Positions 26,220-33,751 of a stretch of 64,000 nucleotides of DNA are shown piece after piece; the stretch's first letter is position 1, and each line of letters opens with the position of its first letter. The translations under genes were made by a program, and so were the position numbers. Below the pieces are notes generated by a model. The model was not told where the DNA came from. It did not search any database and saw nothing but the letters and a program-made list of their open reading frames with translations. This stretch comes from JBBSEX01 sp038239345 (GTDB lineage: Bacteria > Acidobacteriota > Terriglobia > Bryobacterales > Bryobacteraceae), in assembly GCA_038239345.1 (NCBI GenBank), contig JBBSEX010000007.1, positions 225,112 through 289,111 on the forward strand, in the 5' to 3' direction.

Positions 26220-26373
26220 AAGTGGGCATTGTACATCCGATTGTTCTTGCACCGCCACCTCAAACATTTTCAGGCCGCCGGGTTTAGAAGGCCCTGGATT
26301 GTTTATGTAAGCCTCCCGATGTTCGGCGGCCAAGGGTAGTCTTTCGCGAAACGATTGTGTAACCAGGGCCGTC

Positions 26374-26402
26374 TTGACTCCGTCGTATCCAGGGAATAGA
26401 AT
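26374..26402 (+). promoter_or_regulatory. Sigma70-type promoter of the hydrogenase operon
   Basis: TTGACT at 26374-26379 and TAGAAT at 26397-26402 with exactly 17 nt between them. Transcription would start near 26409, giving a leader of under 20 nt that carries GTGAGG just upstream of ATG 26427. It is the best promoter match in the window. The rest of the 207-nt divergent spacer shows no obvious operator palindrome. Confidence 0.65.
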
Positions 26403-26426
26403 CCATATCGGAGAAGTGAGGTGCCC

Positions 26427-27491
26427 ATGTCGGCAGAAGTCGCTCCGTACGGTCGATCCACGCAAAGGCCGCCAGATGTGAAAGAAGTTCACGTGCTCTG
26501 GATTACAGCGGGCTTGGGCTGCGATGGCGATACGATTTCGATCACCGCCGCGTCCCAGCCAAGCGTGGAAGATGTCCTCCTGGGAGCCATTCCCGGCCTC
26601 CCTAAAGTCCACTTACATAACCCCGTCCTTGCCTATGAAAACGGCGACGATTTCATGAAGTATTGGTATCAGGCATGGGAAGGTAAGCTCGAGCCTTTTG
26701 TCCTTGTGGTGGAAGGTTCCATTCCCAATGAAAAGATAAAAAACGAAGGCTACTGGGCTGCTCTTGGCACTGATCCTGACACGGGCCAGCCGATTACCAC
26801 TTGCGAATGGATCGACAGGCTGGCTCCGAAAGCTACGGCTATTGTCGGCGCGGGAACGTGCGCGACGTATGGCGGCATTCATGCGATGGAGGGCAACCCC
26901 ACTGGCTGCATGGGTCTGGCCGATTACCTCGGTTGGAAATGGAAGTCTAAGGCTGGCTTACCGATCGTCAACGTCCCGGGGTGTCCGGTGCAGCCGGATA
27001 ATTTCATGGAGACGCTGCTCTATCTCCTCTACCAGCTTGCCGGTCTGGCGCCGATGATCCCGCTTGACGATCAACTACGTCCGAAGTGGTTATTCGGTGG
27101 AACGGTTCACGACGGTTGTGATCGCGCGGCCTCCTATGAGCAAGGCGATTTCGCTGAGGATTATAATTCGCCGAAGTGTCTGGTCAAGGTTGGTTGTTGG
27201 GGACCCGTCGTCAACTGCAACGTCCCGAAACGCGGGTGGATGAACGGCATCGGCGGATGCCCGAACGTCGGTGGCATCTGCATCGGATGCACCATGCCGG
27301 GCTTTCCAGATAAGTTCATGCCGTTCATGGATGAGCCGCCCGGCGCAAGAGTCTCGGCGGCGGCCATTAGCGTTTATGGAGCGGCGGTGCGGTCTCTCCG
27401 CAGCCTCACGAACTCAACAGTCAATAAAGAACCAAAGTGGCGGCATGCCGGAACCCACCTGACAACGGGCTATCGGCCGCGCGCATTCTAG
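26427..27491 (+). CDS. hhyS: High-affinity [NiFe] hydrogenase small subunit (group 1h type)
   Basis: Electron-transfer subunit of an uptake hydrogenase able, in characterised relatives, to oxidise H2 at atmospheric levels. The 354-residue protein has no Tat signal. The proximal-cluster motif reads LGCDGDT: Cys32 is present but the usual second Cys is Asp35, the 3Cys/1Asp ligation known for the actinobacterial-type hydrogenase. Cys145 (GAGTCATYGG) and Cys186 (VPGCPVQPDN) supply the others. Medial/distal cluster ligands lie in HDGCDRAA, SPKCLVKVGCWG, NCNVPK and GGCPNVGGICIGC. ATG 26427 is preferred over GTG 26421 because GTGAGG lies just upstream. First gene of the operon. Confidence 0.95.
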   Translation: MSAEVAPYGRSTQRPPDVKEVHVLWITAGLGCDGDTISITAASQPSVEDVLLGAIPGLPKVHLHNPVLAYENGDDFMKYWYQAWEGKLEPFVLVVEGSIPNEKIKNEGYWAALGTDPDTGQPITTCEWIDRLAPKATAIVGAGTCATYGGIHAMEGNPTGCMGLADYLGWKWKSKAGLPIVNVPGCPVQPDNFMETLLYLLYQLAGLAPMIPLDDQLRPKWLFGGTVHDGCDRAASYEQGDFAEDYNSPKCLVKVGCWGPVVNCNVPKRGWMNGIGGCPNVGGICIGCTMPGFPDKFMPFMDEPPGARVSAAAISVYGAAVRSLRSLTNSTVNKEPKWRHAGTHLTTGYRPRAF

Positions 27492-27520
27492 TTAGTTGAC
27501 GGGCGCATAAAGGAGCATAC

Positions 27521-29320
27521 ATGGCAACATTATCCGAACCCGGAGTATTGAAAGATAGTTCGCAACGCCGCCTGGTTGAGATGAATTGGGATCCGATTAC
27601 GCGGATCGTCGGCAGTCTTGGTATCTACACAAAAATCGATTTTGCAAATCGCCAGGTAGCCGAATGCCATAGCACCTCGTCCATTTTCCGCGGCTACAGC
27701 GTCTTCATGAAGGGCAAAGATCCTCGCGATGCCCACTTCATTACAAGCCGTATTTGCGGAATTTGCGGGGACAACCACGCCACCTGCGCCTGCTATGCGC
27801 AGAACATGGCATTCAACGTTCGTCCGCCGAATATGGCGGAGTGGATCACGAATCTTGGCGAAGCAGCCGAGTACATGTTCGATCACAACCTGTACCAAGA
27901 CAACCTGGTGGGGGTTGATTTTTGCGAACAGATGGTGAAGGAAACGAACCCCGGCGTCCTGGCGAAGGCGGAGCAAACTCTCTCACCGCATGGGGACCAG
28001 CATGGATACCGGACCATCGCCGATATCATGCGGGCGCTGAATCCGTTTACCGGATCGTTCTATCTGGAAACTCTGCAGATGAGCCGCATGACCCGTGAAA
28101 TGTTCTGCCTGATGGAAGGCCGTCACGTGCATCCATCCACTCTTTATCCAGGCGGCGTCGGAACAATTCCGACCGTCCAATTATTCACGGACTACATGGT
28201 CCGCCTGATGAAGTACGTGGAATTCATGAAGAAGGTGGTTCCGCTTCACGACGACTTATTCGACTTCTTCTATGAGGCTCTTCCCGGCTATGAGAAAGTA
28301 GGTCAGCGGCGCATCTTATTAGGATGCTGGGGATCGTTCCAGAACCCCGATGTCTGCGACTACAAGTACGAAAACATGGATAAGTGGGGCAAAGCCATGT
28401 ATGTTACTCCGGGGGTTATAGTAGACGGCGAGTTAGTTACCAATAACCTGGTTGACATCAATCTTGGCATTCGCATCTTACTGGGAAGTTCCTATTACGA
28501 TGGCTGGGAAAACGAGGAGATGTTCGTTAAGAACGATCCGCTCGGCAACCCTGTCGACCGAAATCATCCATGGAACCAGACCACCACTCCACGTCCACAG
28601 AAGCGCGATTTTAAGGGGAACTACTCCTGGGTGATGTCGCCGCGTTGGTTTTATAAGCGCACTGGCGATTATCTTGCGCTCGACACCGGCGGCGGACCCA
28701 TCGCTCGTTTCTGGTCTACGGCTCTGGCGGGCATCGTAGATATCGGCTACATCAAAGCAACCGGCAAGAGCGTCAAGATCTATCTGCCGAAGACCGCCGG
28801 CAAGCCCGAAGTAGAGTTCGAATGGAAGATCCCCAAGTGGAGCAACGCGATTGAACGCGATCGGGCGCGGACTTACTTCCAGGCGTATTCCGCCGCCGCT
28901 GCTCTTTATTTCGCGGAACAGGCGATGAAGGAATTGCATAAGGGCAATACCAAGACCTTCCGCGAATTCAAGGTGCCGGAGGATGGGATCGGCTGCGGAT
29001 TCCATGAGGCTGTACGGGGCGTACTCTCCCATCACATGGTGATTCGCGATGGCAAGATCGCGAACTATCATCCTTATCCGCCCACCCCGTGGAACGCTAA
29101 TCCGCGAGATATATACGGCACGCCGGGACCCTACGAAGATGCTGTTCAGAACACACCGATCTTTGAGGAAAACGGGCCAGACAACTTCAAAGGCATCGAC
29201 ATCATGCGAGCTGTTCGAAGTTTCGATCCATGTCTTCCGTGCGGCGTACATATGTACCTTGGCAAAGGCAAGACGCTCGACGTTCGTCACTCTCCGATGT
29301 TCGGCGTGCAGGGGCATTAG
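27521..29320 (+). CDS. hhyL: High-affinity [NiFe] hydrogenase large subunit (group 1h type)
   Basis: Catalytic subunit holding the Ni-Fe(CN)2CO site. In the 599-residue protein the L1 motif RICGICGDNHATC gives Cys79 and Cys82, and the L2 motif DPCLPCGVH gives Cys571 and Cys574. His577 is the expected maturation cut site, so the final 22 residues would be removed by the endopeptidase encoded downstream at 32090. The second-shell PCGVH rather than ACAVH and the large-subunit length fit the group 1h/5 lineage. It follows hhyS by 29 nt with AAAGGAG before the ATG. Confidence 0.96.
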   Translation: MATLSEPGVLKDSSQRRLVEMNWDPITRIVGSLGIYTKIDFANRQVAECHSTSSIFRGYSVFMKGKDPRDAHFITSRICGICGDNHATCACYAQNMAFNVRPPNMAEWITNLGEAAEYMFDHNLYQDNLVGVDFCEQMVKETNPGVLAKAEQTLSPHGDQHGYRTIADIMRALNPFTGSFYLETLQMSRMTREMFCLMEGRHVHPSTLYPGGVGTIPTVQLFTDYMVRLMKYVEFMKKVVPLHDDLFDFFYEALPGYEKVGQRRILLGCWGSFQNPDVCDYKYENMDKWGKAMYVTPGVIVDGELVTNNLVDINLGIRILLGSSYYDGWENEEMFVKNDPLGNPVDRNHPWNQTTTPRPQKRDFKGNYSWVMSPRWFYKRTGDYLALDTGGGPIARFWSTALAGIVDIGYIKATGKSVKIYLPKTAGKPEVEFEWKIPKWSNAIERDRARTYFQAYSAAAALYFAEQAMKELHKGNTKTFREFKVPEDGIGCGFHEAVRGVLSHHMVIRDGKIANYHPYPPTPWNANPRDIYGTPGPYEDAVQNTPIFEENGPDNFKGIDIMRAVRSFDPCLPCGVHMYLGKGKTLDVRHSPMFGVQGH

Positions 29321-29325
29321 CTCTA

Positions 29326-29826
29326 ATGTCCAAAGTTGACGAGGATCGGGTCCGGCGCATCGAAGATCTGGTGCGCCGCTTAGACGAGATGCCCGACCGC
29401 GAAAGCCGCAATACCGCACATGCGTTGATGGAAGCGATTTTGGAACTCCACGGCGCGGGTCTCAACCGCATGATGGAAATCGTGTTCGATAGCGGAGATC
29501 CCGGCAAGGCAATGATACGGCGTCTTGCCGGCGATGGCTTGGTGGCGAGCCTGCTTGTTCTGCATGGATTACATCCCGACGACATGGAGACAAGGGTGGT
29601 ACATGCCCTTGGCAAAATGCACGGAAGTGTGGAATTGATGGGTGTTTTCGAAGGTGTGGTTCGTGTACGCTTGACGGGCAGCGGATGTGGATTAAAGGAA
29701 TCGGTCGAGGCGGCAGTGAGGGAAGCGGTACCCGACGCGACGGACGTTCTCATCGAACAGAGTACAGGGCATGATGATTTTGTGCCGTTGACCGCGCTCG
29801 GATTCACCATTCCCAGGAGTGTCTGA
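29326..29826 (+). CDS. NifU C-terminal-domain-like protein of the hydrogenase operon
   Basis: A 166-residue protein. The N-terminal half is helical and charged (VRRIEDLVRRLDEMPDRES); the C-terminal half resembles the NifU/Nfu scaffold domain (HALGKMHGSVELMGVFEGVVRVRLTG; quoted in part). Where Nfu has CxxC for a bridging [4Fe-4S] cluster, this protein has GCGLKES with a single Cys121. Its partner may therefore supply the second ligand, or it no longer carries a cluster (inference). It sits 6 nt after hhyL, and NifU-like genes recur in group 1h operons. I chose ATG 29326; the earlier in-frame ATG lies inside hhyL. Confidence 0.8.
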   Translation: MSKVDEDRVRRIEDLVRRLDEMPDRESRNTAHALMEAILELHGAGLNRMMEIVFDSGDPGKAMIRRLAGDGLVASLLVLHGLHPDDMETRVVHALGKMHGSVELMGVFEGVVRVRLTGSGCGLKESVEAAVREAVPDATDVLIEQSTGHDDFVPLTALGFTIPRSV

Positions 29827-29827
29827 T

Positions 29828-30427
29828 ATGGCTCATGCTCCTGTAGCGGCGCTCCGTAAATTTATACGCTCGCGCGAACCTGAAGAACGTTGCGACACTT
29901 GTGGAGAAGGACTCGCAAGCGAGCACGGGCATAGTTTTGATCCCTCTTCGCGGCGCATTCGTTGCGCCTGCAGATCCTGCGCGGAGCTCTACAGGAGTGT
30001 GTATCGACCAATTCCGCGCAGCGTTCAGGCGCTGCTCCATTTTCAAATCAGCGACGCCCTATGGGACGATCTGATGATTCCAATCTCGCTCGCATTTTTC
30101 TCATACAGCACTCCAGCGCAAAAAATAATAGCGCTGTATCCCGGCCCGGCGGGCGCGGCGGAATCCCTTCTTCGGCTGGACGCATGGGAAGAATTATCGC
30201 GCGCCAATCCTGAGCTGCAGGATATGCAAGCGGACGTCGAAGCACTGCTGGTAAATCGCGTCGGAGCGACGCGGGAATACTTCCTGGTTCCCATTGACGA
30301 GTGTTATAAATTAGTTGGACTGATTCGATTACACTGGCACGGCCTTTCGGGTGGGGCGGCGGTTTGGGGCGAGATCAGTCGGTTTTTCGAGGTGCTGCGG
30401 CGCAGAGGGACTGCATGCCCGGCCTGA
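29828..30427 (+). CDS. Hydrogenase-operon protein, DUF5947-like
   Basis: A 199-residue protein with a Cys-rich head: ERCDTCGEGLASEHGHSFD and RIRCACRSC contain a CxxC, a His, and a CxCxxC, enough for a zinc or iron-sulfur site. The rest is alpha/beta, with IPISLAFFSY, IIALYPGPAGA and a C-terminal VPIDECYKLVGLIR. To my knowledge such proteins (DUF5947) accompany group 1h hydrogenases and have no proven function. AGGAG stands about 10 nt before ATG 29828. The 3' end overlaps the next gene by 13 nt. Confidence 0.78.
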   Translation: MAHAPVAALRKFIRSREPEERCDTCGEGLASEHGHSFDPSSRRIRCACRSCAELYRSVYRPIPRSVQALLHFQISDALWDDLMIPISLAFFSYSTPAQKIIALYPGPAGAAESLLRLDAWEELSRANPELQDMQADVEALLVNRVGATREYFLVPIDECYKLVGLIRLHWHGLSGGAAVWGEISRFFEVLRRRGTACPA

Positions 30428-31062
30428 TTTTCAGCATCGAAAGCGCGGCAGCGGTACCTTTTGCCGCAGCACCTACGATTGCTTTCCGCTTATGTGCCGT
30501 GAATCCGAACTCTACCCAAACCATTCAAAGCGTCGCCCTCCGCTGCCAGATTCTGATCGAGGCATCGCGGCGGCATTATGATGCGGGGGAACGCGAAAGC
30601 CTGCGCGATCTCTTCGGAGAACCGGACCGTTGGAGCCAAACCCTGCGATCGTTTTTATGGACGCATGCGGCTGTCACGCTTACGGCATTTTCCGGTAGCG
30701 TCAGCGCGGAACTCCCCGTTCCCTGCACGTTCGATTTCAATGTAGGGGCGGCGAAGTACTTTCACGCGATAAAGGATGACGAGGTGCCGCTGTGCTTCCA
30801 GTTCAGCGGGACCATCTTTTACGCGGCGCCCGATGGCACTCTGCAGATCGATCAGATTGGTTGGAATCAAGAGGCGCGTTTCCGTTTGCCTTCGTCGATC
30901 TGGCGCGAAATGATGGACCACTATTACCCCAACAGTGCGTGGCTCCGATTGCGCCGCGATGCCTTTGAGCGCCTCTATGAGTACAAACGTCACCAAGGCT
31001 TAGCGACCTGGGAAGAAGCCATCGAGAGTCTTCTGCTCCTGGAAAAGGAGGCGGCATCGTGA
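30415..31062 (+). CDS. Hydrogenase-operon protein, DUF6084-like
   Basis: A 215-residue soluble protein of mixed fold with a beta-rich front (IFSIESAAAVPFAAAPTIAFRL) and the segment SVALRCQILIEASRRHYDAG. A DLFGEPDRWSQTLRSFLW block and a middle CTFDFNVGAAKYFHA follow. No signal peptide or cofactor motif is seen. Its position between a DUF5947-like gene and a third unknown, all overlapping, indicates a structural, assembly or electron-transfer role for the hydrogenase. ATG 30415 overlaps the upstream gene by 13 nt; the stop overlaps the next start as GTGA. The DUF6084 name is from memory of similar operons. Confidence 0.75.
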   Translation: MPGLIFSIESAAAVPFAAAPTIAFRLCAVNPNSTQTIQSVALRCQILIEASRRHYDAGERESLRDLFGEPDRWSQTLRSFLWTHAAVTLTAFSGSVSAELPVPCTFDFNVGAAKYFHAIKDDEVPLCFQFSGTIFYAAPDGTLQIDQIGWNQEARFRLPSSIWREMMDHYYPNSAWLRLRRDAFERLYEYKRHQGLATWEEAIESLLLLEKEAAS

Positions 31063-32093
31063 ATTTTGAACCGCTCGAAAAGATTGCGAACGCCGTGTTG
31101 TTTGAAGGCCTCATGCTATATCCTTACCGCAAGTCTTCGGTGAAGAATCAGCAGCGTTGGCATTTTGGAACGCTCGGACCCGTGGGCGGCGCAGACCGTA
31201 CCATGATGCAAACCCAATGCCTGGTGGAGAGCGACGGCGAGGCGGCGATCGATGTTAGAGTCCGATTCCTGCAGGGCGAATTCGAGCGTGAAATCACGCT
31301 GTCGGGCTTGCCACTGGATGATTCGCCGCAGAGCCATCCGTTATCATTTCCCCCCATTACAGGAGCGGTGGAAATTGAATCGGCGCGAGTCGGCCGCTGC
31401 GTCTTTCGCTTTACCGTTCGCATATCGAACTTAACCGCAGGCGCCGGCGCGGACGGCGCGATGCTATCCGTTCATACGCTATTGGGGGTGGAACGGGGCG
31501 CGTTTCTATCGCTTCTGGACCCCCCGGAAGAACATCGCGCCGCGGCTACCGCCTGCCAGAATATCGCCACCTGGCCGGTGCTTGCCGGTCGCGAAGGCGA
31601 GCGTAGCCTGATGCTTTCCTCGCCCATCATTCTTTACGACTATCCGCAAATCGCTCCGGAAAGCGCGGGGGATTTCTTCGATGGTACGGAAATCGACGAG
31701 ATCCTCACGTTGCGTGTCCTCACTTTAAGCGATGAAGAAAAGCAGGAGGTTCGAGCCGGGGACGATCGTTCAAGAGCTATCCTCGATCGCACGGAAGCGC
31801 TGCCTCCCGAAGCCTTCGCGAAAATGCACGGGGCGATACGCGGTTTGCGAAATGCTTCGAAGCTCCAATTTCGCGAAGGCGATCGCGTGCGCTTGCATCC
31901 CCGAAAGAAGGCCGACATATTCGACATTGCGCTTGACGGTAAAATCGCGATCATCGAATCTGTGGAGCGGGATTTCGAAGACAATATTCACCTTGCGGTC
32001 ACCGTGGAAGACGACCCCGGCCGCGACTTCGGCATCGCCCGGCAAATCGGCCATCGCTTCTTCTTCGGACCTGAAGAAGTGGAACTAGTGTGA
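31059..32093 (+). CDS. Hydrogenase-operon protein of unknown function
   Basis: A 344-residue protein beginning MNFEPLEKIANAVLFEGLMLYPYRKSS. The N-terminal two thirds are beta-rich without recognisable catalytic motif; a block LPPEAFAKMHGAIRGLRN is followed by REGDRVRLHPRKKADIFD and GKIAIIESVERDFEDNIHLAVTVEDDPG, which looks like a small beta-barrel. No signal peptide. It begins at GTG 31059 overlapping the upstream stop and ends overlapping the maturation-protease start (GTGA again), so it belongs to the operon. I know of similar unknown proteins in group 1h loci but no function. Confidence 0.8.
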   Translation: MNFEPLEKIANAVLFEGLMLYPYRKSSVKNQQRWHFGTLGPVGGADRTMMQTQCLVESDGEAAIDVRVRFLQGEFEREITLSGLPLDDSPQSHPLSFPPITGAVEIESARVGRCVFRFTVRISNLTAGAGADGAMLSVHTLLGVERGAFLSLLDPPEEHRAAATACQNIATWPVLAGREGERSLMLSSPIILYDYPQIAPESAGDFFDGTEIDEILTLRVLTLSDEEKQEVRAGDDRSRAILDRTEALPPEAFAKMHGAIRGLRNASKLQFREGDRVRLHPRKKADIFDIALDGKIAIIESVERDFEDNIHLAVTVEDDPGRDFGIARQIGHRFFFGPEEVELV

Positions 32094-32593
32094 ACATTTT
32101 AGTCGCCTGCATCGGTAATATTTTTCAAGGTGACGACGCCTTCGGCTGCGAGGTTGCCAACGTGCTGGCCCGCAGAACGCAGGCCGGCAGAACGCGAGCC
32201 GACGAAGTGCGCGTAGTGGACTTTGGCATTCGCGGTCTGGACCTGACATATGCCTTACTGGACGCGCCAGAGTTGACCATCTTAGTCGACGCCGTTTCGC
32301 GGGGCGGCCAGCCCGGTACGCTGTACATCATTGAACCGGATGTAAACGATCTTGAGAGTCCCGATAAGCACATGGTGGACGCTCATAGCATGGATCCCGT
32401 GCAGGTGATGCGAACTGCTAAAGCGATGGGGGGTCGGTTAGGCCGCGTCCTATTAGTGGGTTGTGAGCCTGGCGACCTGGGTGGCGAAGAGGGGCGCATG
32501 GGATTGACTTCGCCAGTGAGCGCGGCTATTGAAGAGGCGGCGGCGATGGTTGAATTTTTGATCGAGAAGGAATTAGAGGAGGTAACACAATGA
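32090..32593 (+). CDS. [NiFe] hydrogenase maturation endopeptidase
   Basis: Removes the C-terminal peptide of the large subunit after nickel insertion. The 167-residue protein shows the HyaD/HupD/HycI family pattern: ACIGNIFQGDDAFG with the metal-binding Asp (usually GNxLxxDDG), VVDFGIRGLDLTYAL with the second acidic residue region, ILVDAVSRGGQPGTLY, and DAHSMDPVQVM with a conserved His. The likely substrate is HhyL from the same operon, cut after His577. GTG 32090 overlaps the upstream stop; ATGA joins it to the 35-residue gene. Confidence 0.88.
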   Translation: MNILVACIGNIFQGDDAFGCEVANVLARRTQAGRTRADEVRVVDFGIRGLDLTYALLDAPELTILVDAVSRGGQPGTLYIIEPDVNDLESPDKHMVDAHSMDPVQVMRTAKAMGGRLGRVLLVGCEPGDLGGEEGRMGLTSPVSAAIEEAAAMVEFLIEKELEEVTQ

Positions 32594-32697
32594 GCTTGAA
32601 GAGTTTTCTCGGTGGACTGGCCGTGGCCCTGGCCGCGATGGCGATTGTCGCGTCGCTCCCCGACATTAAACGATACATTCGCATCAGCACGATGTAA
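32590..32697 (+). CDS. 35-residue single-helix protein of the hydrogenase operon (DUF6893-like)
   Basis: A very short gene: MSLKSFLGGLAVALAAMAIV is one hydrophobic helix, followed by ASLPDIKRYIRISTM. The ATG overlaps the protease stop as ATGA, GAGG lies 10-13 nt upstream of it, and the stop at 32695-32697 is 6 nt before hypA. It is too small for most gene callers. From memory the SLPDI(K/R)RY(I/L) tail is shared by tiny proteins in actinobacterial high-affinity hydrogenase loci (DUF6893). A membrane tether or assembly peptide is my inference. Confidence 0.7.
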   Translation: MSLKSFLGGLAVALAAMAIVASLPDIKRYIRISTM

Positions 32698-32703
32698 TCA
32701 ACC

Positions 32704-33051
32704 GTGCATGAGCTGTCTATTGCCTTAAGCATCGTCGAAGGTGTGGAGGAAGAAGTGGTTCGGCAAGGCGGAGGGAAGGTGTGTGCCGTTCACCTTAGGC
32801 TCGGTCCTCTTTCCGGCGTTGTAAAGGACGCGCTGTTGTTCTCTTATCAACTGGCGTGCGAGGGTACCTCCCTGGAAGGTTCCACGTTGCTCATCGAAGA
32901 GATTCCCATCCGTATTCACTGCGCGACATGCGGTGTCGACGGCGATCCGATTTCCGGACAATGCCTTCATTGCGCAAGATGTGGCAACTCGGCCTGCCGC
33001 GTTGTCCAAGGTGCTGAGCTGGACCTGGCCGCGTTAGAGTTACAGACATGA
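32704..33051 (+). CDS. hypA: Hydrogenase nickel-insertion protein HypA
   Basis: Nickel metallochaperone that delivers Ni to the large subunit with HypB. The 115-residue protein begins MHELSIA: Met1 and His2 with Glu3 form the conserved nickel site, fixing the start at GTG 32704. The zinc domain reads CATC, then a second pair in CLHCARCGNSAC, with one more Cys than the minimal CxxC pair. The core VHLRLGPLSGVV is typical. It overlaps hypB by 4 nt. Confidence 0.93.
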   Translation: MHELSIALSIVEGVEEEVVRQGGGKVCAVHLRLGPLSGVVKDALLFSYQLACEGTSLEGSTLLIEEIPIRIHCATCGVDGDPISGQCLHCARCGNSACRVVQGAELDLAALELQT

Positions 33052-33719
33052 TGCAGCCGCGTTTGGTGGAAGTCCGGCAGAAGGTATTAAACAAGAATGA
33101 CGCGGCGGCACGAGTTTTGCGAGTCCGTTATAAAGATGCGGGAGTCTGCGTCATCAGCTTGGTTTCCAGCCCCGGCTCGGGTAAAACGGCGTTTTTGGAG
33201 CGGATCTTGTCCCTGCTCCGAACGGAGTTTCGCGTCGCGGCGCTGGTAGGCGATCTTGCCACCGATAACGATGCCGTGCGCCTGGCGCGCAGCCAAGTTC
33301 CCGTGAAGCAAATCTGCACCGGTACCATTTGCCACCTGGATGCCAACATGGTGAGCAGTGCTTTAGATGATTGGACATTGGGCGACCTGGATTTTCTGTT
33401 CATTGAGAACGTGGGAAATCTGGTCTGCCCATCCAGCTACGATCTTGGCGAAAATGCTCGCGCGGTCCTCTTGTCGGTCACTGAAGGTGAAGATAAGCCC
33501 CTGAAATATCCATCCATTTTTCATACCGCCGATGCCGCGATCATTACAAAAATGGATCTCGCGCAAGCGGTGGAGTTCGATGCCGCGACCGCTCATACAA
33601 ACATCGATTCGGTTCGACCCGGAATCCCAATCTTTGAAACTTCAGTAAAGAAAGACATAGGAATGGATGCAATCCTGCGCTGGATGAAGTCCTTTTCCGT
33701 TCAAGCAAGCGTTCAATAG
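33048..33719 (+). CDS. hypB: Hydrogenase nickel-incorporation GTPase HypB
   Basis: SIMIBI-class GTPase partner of HypA. The 223-residue protein shows the P-loop VSSPGSGKTAFLERIL, the metal/nucleotide switch region (GDLATDNDAVRL, then GTICHLDANMV), IENVGNLVCPSSYDLGE and the G4 element ITKMDLA. There is no N-terminal His-rich nickel store and no CxxCGC motif, so it is the minimal form. Last gene of the hydrogenase operon; a permease gene begins 32 nt downstream with its own promoter-like hexamer. Confidence 0.94.
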   Translation: MMQPRLVEVRQKVLNKNDAAARVLRVRYKDAGVCVISLVSSPGSGKTAFLERILSLLRTEFRVAALVGDLATDNDAVRLARSQVPVKQICTGTICHLDANMVSSALDDWTLGDLDFLFIENVGNLVCPSSYDLGENARAVLLSVTEGEDKPLKYPSIFHTADAAIITKMDLAQAVEFDAATAHTNIDSVRPGIPIFETSVKKDIGMDAILRWMKSFSVQASVQ

Positions 33720-33751
33720 CGCCTCCATTTTTTCGTTGGCATAATCGAGAG

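Noticed and set aside
26220..26426. CRP/FNR-type or other operator palindrome in the hydrogenase promoter spacer
   Set aside because: No convincing inverted repeat near the -35/-10; only the promoter itself stands out.
28478..29419. Long open frame on the minus strand inside hhyL
   Set aside because: It overlaps entirely with the well-supported large-subunit gene, has no recognisable domain and mirrors its codon pattern.
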